DNA from: Halichondria panicea
Taxonomy: Eukaryota > Porifera > Demospongiae > Suberitida > Halichondriidae
Length of the DNA: 64,000 nucleotides
Direction: 5' to 3'
Assembly: GCF_963675165.1 (NCBI RefSeq)
Contig: NC_087379.1
Coordinates: forward strand, 2,236,201 to 2,300,200
Positions 44,901 to 56,900 of this stretch are shown one piece after another. Below the pieces are notes generated by a model. That model saw only the letters and a list, made by a program, of their open reading frames with translations, was not told the DNA's origin and searched no databases. Numbering within the stretch: the first letter of the stretch is position 1; each line of letters starts with the position of its first letter. Made by a program: the position numbers and the translations under genes.

Positions 44901-47900
44901 TGTTGCCTCTGAACTCGATGCTGAGTATGCACTTAACTATACCATCACTGTTAATGCTAGCAATGGACAAGCACTGCCGTACCAGAGTTCAAAGGTCGCC
45001 ATAGACATACAAGTGACTGATTTGAATGACGAAGCACCATACTTTGAGCAAAGTGACTATGTAACTCCTCTATTGGAAGCCACACCTATCGGTGGTGACG
45101 CCATAGCGCTGAGAGCCTTTGACGATGATGCAACTATCGCTAATTCAGAGCTGAGCTTCGATATTTCCGGTGGTCAAAACAGATCGCTGTTTGGCGTTAA
45201 TGTAACTACTGGTCTAGTATATGTTGCCGGAATCCTGGACAGGGAAACTGAAGCTATTCATGTCCTAGAGATAACAGTATCAGATAATGGATCTCCTAAA
45301 CTGAATGCAACTGCAACCCTGACGATTATCTTACAAGACTTTAATGACAATCCACCTATCTTTGACCAAACCTCCTATTCATTTAGAATCAACGAAAACG
45401 TACCTTTGTCGACGCTAATAGGAAGTGTGAGAGCTACTGATTTGGATATTCAGAATATTTCTTATTCACTCACGAACACTAGCTTCTTTGTAATCAACTC
45501 CACGTCTGGTGAAATATTCTCTTCATTTGTACTGGATAGGGAGGAGCAGGAAGTGTATAGCTTTGTTGCTGTAGCAACTGATGAGGGTGGTGTGCTCCAA
45601 CGCAGTACTGAGGTTATAGTTAACGTTACCCTCTTAGATTTGAATGATGTCGCTCCATTGTTTCAAGAATCTCCATACACAATATCATTGCTCGAAAACA
45701 CGACAGTTGGAACAGTTTTATTAACAGTAGAGGCTGTTGATGCAGATCTGAACGAGAATAGCGTGCTCCAATACACGCTGTTGCCTGGAAACGATTCTTC
45801 GTTCTTTTCCATAAATGCAACTAATGGTGAAGTGTTGCTAGACGCTGGACTCGATAGAGAACGACAAGACAAGTTTGTGATCTACATAACGGCCACTGAT
45901 CGAGGTGTACCGTCGCTAATGGGTATGGCAACAGTTCAAATAAGTATCCTTGACAACAACGATAATGTGCCTGTGCTGAACTCAACCAAATACATAATGA
46001 GCCTACCTGAAGATGCAGCTGTTGGTACGTTGATACTTGTTATCGGAGCAACAGACAGAGACATTGATGAAAATGCAAACATCACTTTCACGATCTCTGA
46101 TAACTTCAATGGTATATTCAGTATTGGAGAGCAAAGTGGAATACTACTATTAATGGGTGCCCTCGACTACGAGCTGGTGAGGAGTTATAGTTTCTTTGTG
46201 ATAGCTACCGATGGCGGACAAGAGCCTCTTTCAAACACGTCTCAAGTGTATGTTGAAGTTCTCGATTTGAACGATAATCCACCGTTATTTGATGCCGAAT
46301 TGTATCGGATTTCCATTCCTGAAAATTCCATTCTCAGTACTTCAGTGTTTCAGATTCCAGCAACTGATGCAGACGCAACCACTAACTCAGAGCTTCGATA
46401 CACCATTCTCTCCGGGAATCTTGGTGGCGTTTTTGCCGTCAATGAAATATTTGGACTGATAACAACTTCTGATTATTTGGATCGCGAGGTTACACCATCT
46501 TATACACTTGGTGTGCGTGTCGTTGATTTGGGAACGCCACAGTTTACGGCAACAGCGGTTGTCGAGGTTACAGTACAAGATGTGAATGATAACCCACCCC
46601 GGTTTGAGTATAGAACATACTCAATTTCAATTCCAGAATCAATCGAAATTGGCTCTGAAATTCTCTCCGTAAGTGCATCAGATTTGGACATTGATCTCAA
46701 CGCAAACCTGACCTATTTAATAGTTGAAGGAAGCACAAACAATGCATTTGATCTCGACCTATTCTCTGGTATCATCACTCCTACACAGGCCCTCGATTTT
46801 GAGGCCATTCCATCTTACACCCTCACGCTAATGGTCTCAGATAATGGCCTCCCCTCCCCCCTCACGGACACTGCTATCGTCCTCATCTCCCTCAGTGATA
46901 TCAATGAGGCTCCACCCACTTTTACTAGCCCCTCGTACTCTGTGGACGTTGCACAGAATGCTGTGGTAGGCACTCCTATTGGATATTTCATTGCCAATGA
47001 CAACGATTCAAACTCTTTGATTGAGTACAGATTGAGTGGCGGTGATGGTTACTTTAATGTGGATGAGCTGGAAGGCACTGTATATGTCAGTAATCCCTTG
47101 GATAATAATGGTAGTGGTATACTGACACTGGAAGCTATCAACGGAGATTATGTGACTAATGTGACTATTCATGTGACTGTGGTGCCATTGTCTGATGCTA
47201 TCACTGTACCACTCTTCAGTCAACCAGCTTTTTTGTTTGAGGTTGCTGAATCAGTTGATATCGGATCGATTGTTGGATTTGTTAGCGATAATAGCTTTGA
47301 AATTGTTGGTGGCTCTGAACTATTTAATGTAAATGAGAATGGAAGCATTATTCTGATTGGTCGCCTGGACTATGAAGCGACACCCATATATGTATTCAAC
47401 ATCGAAACAAGCGTTGCACCATCGATATTTGCAATAGTCACTGTCAGGGTACTGGATGAGAATGACAATGCCCCAGTGTTTGAAAGTGCAGTGTACACCA
47501 TTGTAGTATCTGAGCTTGTTGAGCTAGAGACCACCTTGCTAGTGCTACGAGCTTTTGATAGGGATTCTAATGGAGTGAACAGCCAACTAGAAATATCACT
47601 ACTGGAAATTGGAAATGAAAGAGAGAACTTTGCTATTGATCCGATAACTGATGATTTGGTAGTGGTCAATCTGTTAGATTATGAGGAGCAGAGGTTGCAC
47701 AATCTCACCGTTATAGCAACCAATCACCTAGCAACCCCTACGCTATCTAGTACAGCTCAAATTATTGTACAGGTCACGGACAGCAATGACAACGACCCAA
47801 TTTTTAGTGAGAACTTCTATCGAGTGCAGATATTGGCGTCAACTCCTGTTGGAACTGAAATCTTGATACTGGAAGCTGAAGATGCTGACTCAGGATCCAA

Positions 47901-50900
47901 TGCCGAGCTTGTATTCTCTATCACTCACCTAAGCACTCCGCTGTCGTTTGTCGTAAACACCACTTCAGGCACTCTAGTGACGAACACGACATTCAACCTC
48001 ACTCAGGGCGTTACATCATCATATGTCATCTCGGGTTTAGTCTCGGATAGGGGAAATCCCCAACCACGGAGCGACACTACAACAATATTCATTGATGTGA
48101 CTGCTGATAACATGTTTCCCCCCCTCTTCTCACAGCCTACTGGCTATTACGTTGAGATACCGGAAACCGTTTCCAGTGGTTACAGAGTTGCAGATATCTC
48201 AGCTGTTGATCCTGATGACCCCTCGGCAATGATACAGTTCTGCATTGAGTCTGGAGATACTAGAGAAATGTTTGCAATTGACCCCTCGACAGGCCTGATT
48301 GAGTTGTCTACCTCTCTTGATTTTCTTGAGCAATCTTTTTACTCGCTGACAGTATCAGCTACTGATTTTGGATCACCCCCCAGAAAAAGTTGTGCGGGGG
48401 TTAATATTAGCGTCATTGACATCAATAATCACAACCCCCAGTTTACGGAGTCGTCTTACACAGTTGTTGTGATTGAAAATGTAACGATCGGTTCATTTCT
48501 GATACAGACAGAAGCTACTGACCCGGATACAGTCAATATCACTTATCAGATTACGGTCAACGTGCAAAACAATGGTATCCCGTTATTCAGGATTAATTCT
48601 ACAACTGGTGAGGTATTTACAGCTGCCATCATTGACAGGGAATTTGCTGATGTCATTGAGATTCTCGTCTCTGCCATTGACTCTGGCTACGCTGTTCAGC
48701 GCTCACAAAGCATACCTGTTAGAATTATCGTTCAAGATCTTAACGACAATCCACCTGTTTTTCGCCAGTCCAATTACTCGTTCCCAGTGGTGAGACTCCT
48801 CGGACAAGACCAAACTGTTGGCATGACGATAGCGACAGATGCTGATATTGTAGGCGAAGAAATAATGTATTCTATTGACAGTGACACTAGTGGCGGGCTG
48901 TTTAGTATTGACAGGAACACTAGTCGGATTACAACCGCAGCAGTTACCCCGGAGACGGCCGCACTTCCTGGATACCAGCTTGTGGTGACGGCTTTTGATG
49001 GCATATACAGTACGAATGTGACTGTACTATTGAAAATTGTCGATGACGGTCAGTTTTGTAACAGCGATGGATTCTGTACTGTTGTAAGAGAAGTGAACTG
49101 CACATTTGACATCTTCCCCCACATCGAATGCAATCCCTTCTGCTTGGGACAATATGTAAGTCTGCATTGCAATGCGTTATTGTGAAGCTCGCATAGTAAA
49201 CATGTAAATTGAAAAAGCATCTGTATTTTACTATTTTCAGCATGAACTGCTGTACTTGTGCAATACAGCATGCATGTATTTTACTTGTTTTTTTTTTACA
49301 GGCGCTCTCTCCACAACGTAGAGTCTGTCTCTCTCACTATTGTCTAGATACTGGCCTTGTCCCCTGTGTTGCCATGGAGACCTGCTTACCTACGAACCGA
49401 GCATGTGCAGGAGTTTGCCCTGAAGATATGTCCGTTTGTCCTACCACCGATATATGTCATGTGATATCACTCACCGAGTCATGTGATCAAACCAACGAAA
49501 CGTGCCTAACTGGACAGGCTCTGATTCAAAGAAGTGATAATTCGAGGTACTGTGAGATCGCAAGCAACTTGACTCAAAACTGTACCAGCGAAGGCGTTGT
49601 ATTTTGTGAAGCACTAAATGAATGCCATGTACTAACGGAACCCGATCTTTGTCAAGCGTGTCCCGGTGACCTGGTACTGTGCGCTGATACGAGCGAATGT
49701 GTGAACGACTCTGTCAGGTGTTGTGGTACAGATGGCTACTATTGTGATATACTCGATCGATGCCTGGAGGCTAGTGCAAGGTGTGAGCTTCCGAACATTG
49801 CACCTGTAGCCAATTATCCTCTCATTTACCTCGAAACTGTTGAAGATTTTTCACTGGATAGGACCAACGATGGTTTTGTGGTGTCATTGTTGCTTGGAAA
49901 CTTCACACAACCAGCTGTAGATGCTCAAGGAGAACTGCTTAGTGTGGCCATAGTGCAGACCTCTAGTGTACAAGACTCATACGGAGAATGGCAGTATGCG
50001 CTTTGTGGAGATTTACCATCTGATATTACTGGAGTATGCTCCAATATGTCGACCAGCTGGACACCTATCGATGCTGGAGTGTTGTCGGAGAGTAATGCTC
50101 TTGTGTTACCAAGCAACGCTATAGTGAGGTTTGTGAGGAGAGCTATAGAATTGGACGGTGCTATTTGGTTGAGAGTTAAACTATGGGATGGAAATGTTGA
50201 CGAATTTATCAGTCCCACATCTGATCTTGTACGCTTGCACACTCCTAGTTACGAGAGTACACTGCCTTACACTCCAACCAGTGCCTACAGTGAAAACACT
50301 ACACTCCTTGTAATTGTTATTCTACCACTTATAACAAGACCTGTGTTCAACACACAAGCATCTTTGCAGCTGTCAAGCATCCAAGAAGACGTTGTATTTG
50401 CTGATAACCTTGGCAACCAACTCTTCGATATCGTATTATCAGTAGACATTCCTAACTTTAAACAACTAGCTGAAGACCGAATAGAAGGATTTGAAGACAT
50501 CGTCTCACAAGATTTTTCTGAGGAGTTGTTACCTAGCAGCGTAAGAGAAGCGTACTACGAACAGGTGACTCTCGTTAACCCTACCAGGAGAGAAAGAATA
50601 GAATCTTTGCAGCGTGGACAAAATCCTGGAGTTGCGATTTCTCTGCCTTCTGAAGCCGCTGGTGTATGGCAGGTGTCGAGTACAGGAGATGCAAAAACAT
50701 TTGTTAATTTGAGATCTGTACTGACTAACGCTGACAGTGGAGATATATTGTTGCTAGGGACAATGGCTAGGCTCAGATTTTTGCCAGCTGTAGAGTTTTG
50801 TGGTCCTGAACATATTTTGGCTCGCCCATGGGACGGCTATTGGAATCAATCCTTCCCTCTAGAGAATGGTTTCCTCGTAGTAGCCGCACCTGATGTGAAT

Positions 50901-53900
50901 TCATCTACACCTGCTCTGTCAACTACGAACCTTAACGAGTGGGAGAGGGTGGAAGTCAATGTGATTTGTATGCAAGACAAACCGGTTTTACTGGATGATC
51001 GGGTTCTACTCGACCCAATCCCCTATCACTTAGCGTACCGTTACGAGCGTATCTTCACCTTGGTTGTTGACAGAGAAGTATCCGATATGAGAACTGAGAG
51101 GAATAGATTATCTGATTTCCTGCTACTCACTCTTGAAGTGGCAGTGGATATAAAGAAAATATCACCACTTGTGGAAAACAGGTGAGGAAATGTATTCCCT
51201 ACATGTATCTTATTAACTTAGGCTGTTGATGTTTAGTATATTAGGGGAGAGTTGCTTTCTATTCTGTTTTATCAGTGCATATTCCCCCTCAGGGCGTCTG
51301 TGAGTTTCTCTGTGGAGGGAGATGTACAACCATTTAATGAAGTTACTGCATTGGTTCAGAATGTGAACGCTACTCTCTCTCTATTGGGCTTCCCTGTCTT
51401 AGACATCCTGCAAGGTGAGCAATGAAGTTGTTTGCAGTTGTTGGTTATTGATCTTTACCACTTGTGTTAGAGCATGAGCATAATTCCGTTAGTGATTTGA
51501 GAGCAATAATTCGTTTTTGAGAAACTGATCTTTACCCTTTAGGTTGGAGCATGCTAATCGCTTGTTAAGTTAATGATCTTTACCCATCAATTCCTCAACC
51601 TCTTTCTGTTACATAATTATTTTTCTTTTACAGATGTGTCTTATGGCCCTGGGGCTGGTTGCCATGGAGATCAACCACAGCATTATCACGGTGTTCATGT
51701 TAACACATTTTTCTCTCGTTTCACGTATGATGGAGACAGCAATTTTGTGGGCGTGGCTGTAGTCGCTATGGACACAGATACGCAAGGGGTCTGGCAATAC
51801 CATCGTGGTAACTGGAACAGCAGCGAAAATAATTACGACCCTCTCTCAAATGTTTGGATAGACTTTCCATCTCCTAATCAACTTGAGCTCTCAGACACTC
51901 GAGCACTTCTTCTCCGTAGCAACGATCGATTAAGATACATTTCCTACCCCGGTGTATTCTGGGATAACATGACTGCCCCTTCAATTAGTGTTAGAATATG
52001 GGATGGATCTGTAGAAGGCATAGCCCCCAGCGGTGAAATATTGACGTATAACATTAATACTAACCCCACTGTCGACACTATACAGTCATTGCTGTACCCC
52101 CAGGGAAGATTCAGTGATAATGTTCTTGTTGTCGAGGCTGCTAGATTTGGTTGTGACGGACAAATTAACTCTGGGCTTGTACATGACGCTTGCTGTGTGT
52201 GTGGTGGAGGTGGTGACTCGTGTGACGGTTGTGATGGTGTGACAGGAAGCAACGCAGTCTATGATGCATGTGATGAGTGCGGGACAACAACAGTATCAAC
52301 GGAATCTACCTGTCTAGGATGCGATTACATTCCATTCTCTGAAACTGTATCTGGAGAGTGCACTGAGTGTGTTAGCGCTATCTCTATACCTACAGATACC
52401 CCAAGAGATGGTTTTCTATTCCTGGATCCTGTATTTGTGGACTGCAATGGAGATTGCTATGGCGATGCCGTAATGGACAGCTGTGATGTCTGCTCAGGAG
52501 GGAACACTCAACACCAACCAAACTCTGACATGTAAGTAACTATTGACATTAAGCTTTTGCTAGCTAATTGAGTGCCCATAATCGAAGGCTCTGTGTGCTT
52601 GCAATTGATTGCTATAATTATACCGGTTAGCACCAAACTGAATCTAGCTAAAGCAACCATTCTCCAGCTTGCATCCACCACCTTCCATTATAACTTGAAA
52701 CTGAATGCTTTGCTTTTCCCTTGTACAGTGACTGTGCTGGAGTGTGTTTCGGTGAGGCCGTCATTGACGACTGTGGTGACTGCACTGGCCCGGGAAGTAC
52801 CTTCCAATTCAACCGCAATATGGACTGCACAGGTGTGTGCAATGGACCGTTTATCACTGACAGCTGTGGAGTGTGCCAACTAACCAATGAGAACGGTGTG
52901 ATCGTCGAGAACAGAGACTGCACTGGTGTATGCTATGGTACGGCTACAATGGATTCCTGCGACCTGTGTGTGGGCGGAGGCACTAACCTTACAGCTGGTT
53001 ACTCGATGGACGAATGTGGAGTGTGTGGAGGTGACGACAGCTCGTGTGTGGGGTGTGATGGGGGTGTGGCTAGTGGACAAACGATTGACTCTTGTGGAGA
53101 ATGTGGTGGTAATAACTGCGGCTGTTTCCAACTGGACACCGTTACTCCTAACAGGGGACCTCGGTCTGGCGGTACAGAAGTTATTGTTCGAGGAGCAGGC
53201 TTATTTCTAAACGATACCGAACTATTGCAGTTTGAATTTGACCGAAACTCATCGAACTGTGGAGCTCCGTACACGTTTCATAATGTTGTTGGTCGTTTTG
53301 TACGAATAACTTGTCACTTTCAGTCACCTGACTTAGAGCAACAGCAACCGGTATTTGCAATTCCCATTGACCAGTCGACAGTGCGCTGCATTACAGGACC
53401 GACCATCCAGAACCAAATCTACATCCGGGAATTTTCAGTCCAGGTCCAAATTGAAAATGGTCCTTTCTCAAATCCGATTCCGTTTTTCTACGACGACTAT
53501 AGCGATGTTACCATAGACTCTATAGCACCCCCTCATATTGAGACGAACATTGAGGGTGTGGTGTCCTTTATCGGCTCAAACTTTCTCAACACCACATTTC
53601 AAGAATGCTTTTTTTACAACTTTGAACAGTGCCTTAACAGCCAAAGCTCACAAAACCCGCTGTCTATACCAGCCACCTTCATCAGTGAGTCAGAGATATC
53701 CTGCCAGCTGCCCCCAGCCGATATCCCCTGTCAGGTGACACTGAGGCTCTCATTGGACGGACAGGAGTCTGGGATCATTGATACATCTGCTACGATTTTT
53801 ACCTATCGATACAGCGCTCCAATAGTGAACTCCGTGCATTTTTCCACTGATTTATCCACCCTACTTATTGAGTTTGATAGACAGGTTGAACTAGCACCCA

Positions 53901-56900
53901 TTTTTAGTTTGAGATGCTCGGAGATTCTGACACTTGATACTCTCTCTTTGGTTGGTGGTCGAAATGCTGATTGTAACTGGGCTGATAGTAGCCAACGGCA
54001 ACTTGTTATCTCTCTTCCACGCTCCGCTAGTATAACAGTCAATTCTCCTACTTCATTTGCCGAGAATATTTTACTAAGTAGAGGTCAACTATATTCCTTT
54101 GCAGTTGAGAGTACACCATCTCTTGTTGACCAAGTCCGAAATATAGTTCGCCCTCAAGCCGTATTAAACGGGCCACTTTCCATTCCAGCTTGTGGCCCCG
54201 TCACATTCTCAGGAATCAATTCCCAGTTTCCGGGATATGGTGGTCTAGAATACTACTGGGCTATTCGCGTTCAAGACAGCACACTAACCAACTATTCTGA
54301 TATCGTCACCTCAATTGAATCCTTCGGCATTCGCTCGCCTGCGATCACACTTGATTCTGATCTTTTCCTACCTCAAACAGAATACTATCTGCAGCTGTAT
54401 GTGATTAATTCAATTGGACTTGAAAGTGAAACTGAAAGTGTTCTGCTTCTCAAAGATAACGAGCCAAGCTCGTTTGTGTACATCGATGCAAACAAGATAC
54501 TGAGAGCTGGTGAAGATTTGATTGTGCAAAGCATTGTGACCACACCTCAATGTTCTAATGAACCTCAGGCATTTGATTATGTGTGGACACTGATAAAAAT
54601 TATCGATAAAAGACGTGGTATCACCTCTGAAGTCGACCTCTCGTCTTTGAAAACCTCCTCTCCCATGATTATCATACCAGAAACTTACCTTGAGCAAAAT
54701 ACTAACTACACATTATCAGTACGAGTTATCATCGGTGATAGCTCCGTGTCTGTCCGAGAAGACGTGGGTGTGTCTATTTTACGGCAATTCCTACAAGCTG
54801 GAGTCGAAAGTGGTGATCGAATGGTGTCACAAAGCCGAGATATTGTGCTGAATGGTCGAAACTCTATTCAAGATCCTTCTGTTAGTTTCTCGTGGAGTTG
54901 TCAGGTGGTTGGGTCTTTGGATGCTTGCTATAATCGTTCCCAAACTGGACTCATTCCCATTCCAATATCCCTTCCAAGAACAGAGTTTATTTCATTTCCA
55001 GCGTCTCATTTGGAGGCTAATAGGATTTACACATTCACTCTGGTACTAGAACGAGAAGAAGACAGTTCTCAAGCAAGTGTGACCATCGAAGTTGTCGCTA
55101 ATCGCCCCCCCATTGTCGAGATCAGCCTGCCAAGATCTGTTGTGTCATCTCAGACAATTGTCATGGAGGGATTCGTGTTCTCGTCTGTTCCCGTGGAGAC
55201 TGTCTCCTGGGAGTCACTGGACATTATTGGTGAGTGGATCAGTAATCATACACTAGGAGAGTGTTTATTTACAACCAGCGTTTTCTGATCTTAATATCGT
55301 ACATGCCAGCTTGTTTTGCTTTTGCAATTTGCGCTTTGTAGTGTACATGTACTCAAACAACATGTACTTCTAACAAATATTTTCCAAGCATCAAAATAAT
55401 ATGAATATTTTTAGGCTGAAAATGTTCTGTTGCAGGTATATGTACCACTGCAAACCACAGCAATACAGAAAACTGCGCTTTAGACGTATATATTGAATGT
55501 GTGAGACTACATAGTCTACTTGCCCAGCAATTTTATTCACTTTTTGCTCTGTTTCCTCTTTAGGACAAGGAATGATTGACGTAACAGACCAAGCTATCGT
55601 TCAAAGTCAAGTCACCTACGAAACCCCACCTACTACTGAGACCACCTCCCTCTCCGATTATTCATCCATCCCTCTACCTACTTCCATTGCTCTAAATGTA
55701 ACCAGTCGAGCGAATCTCATTCTTTCTCCAAACACCCTCACCCCTGATCTAAGCTATACGTTCAGGCTGACAGCTCTGACCAATGAGGGAGCAGTGTACA
55801 GTCAGGTGACCATCGTACCATCATCTCCCCCGAAACTCACACAGCTACAAGCCACCCCCACTAGCGGTGTTGCCTTGGAGACTGAATTTACGTTGGAAGC
55901 TATAAACAGTGTTGGTAGCCCAGACGGTAGTCCTTTCCAATTTGCTTTCGGAATTATTGAAGACGATAATATCGATACGAGTGTGACTTCTGTACCTGAT
56001 CACGTGATAAGTTGGATATCTGGCATTCAAGTTTCGAGTAAGCTATCAACTTTTCTTCCTGCAAGCAACAATAAATTGTTGCTACTGGTTCGGGTGTTCG
56101 ATAGAAATGGTGGAAGCTCTGATGCTCTGACAGAAGTAACCGTCAACCCTAACTCTGCTCTGAGCGATGAAGCTAGCTTCACAAATATTATCACAAATCT
56201 TAATGACGTTTTAGTATCAACAAAAGATTGGAACAGAGTCCTATCCAATTTAGTACCAGTGACTCTCGAAATGAACTCACGAAGTGTTGTATATGCAAAC
56301 ACACGAGCGGCAATACTGGATCTTATTGTGAGTGTATTTAATGACTATCTTCCTCCCTCTCAAAATAACTACCAACTTGTGAACACAGTGCTGTCTCATC
56401 TCACAGCTAATGGAGGCATTATCGACACTACCCAACAAAACAGGATCGCCCCTATCATCAAAACTATACTGCAATGGTACGATAGTGAAATTCAATTTGA
56501 GCAGACCACTGAATCGATTCTAACTCAAAATGATGGAGAGCCTTTGTACCTTCAAAACAGCTATACAAAAGTGGCATCGAACTTTCTAACAGATTCTATG
56601 GCGGATGATCTTCTAAAACCTCTGGCTAATATTTTGAGTGCATCATTGAATCCGCAACTATCAAGTGATTATGTGCTAAGTGTGGACCTAGTGAGCAGGC
56701 TTCTGTGTAAGGCTAAGAATGCAGGGCAGCAAGCTAGTGTGATCGATAATGGACTGTCACAACTGTATGTTGATATAGCACAACCGAATGGAGCGTTCGA
56801 TCTCTCTGGTGGCATAGTGGACTTCCAAAATGCCATCAATGATTTATTCGAAGCACAAACCTGTTCCACTACCAACAGACCTTGTGTCGAAACCTGTGTG

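Noticed and set aside
38118..48793. Many 60-156 codon frames antisense or out of frame to the cadherin exon
   Set aside because: Shadow frames of a 3,860-codon coding exon.
49156..49301. Read-through of the cadherin frame past 49155 to a stop at 49183-49185
   Set aside because: GTAAGT donor and a poly-T acceptor at 49300 keep the frame into Cys-rich sequence; read-through would end the receptor without a membrane anchor. A rare secreted isoform is possible but unsupported.
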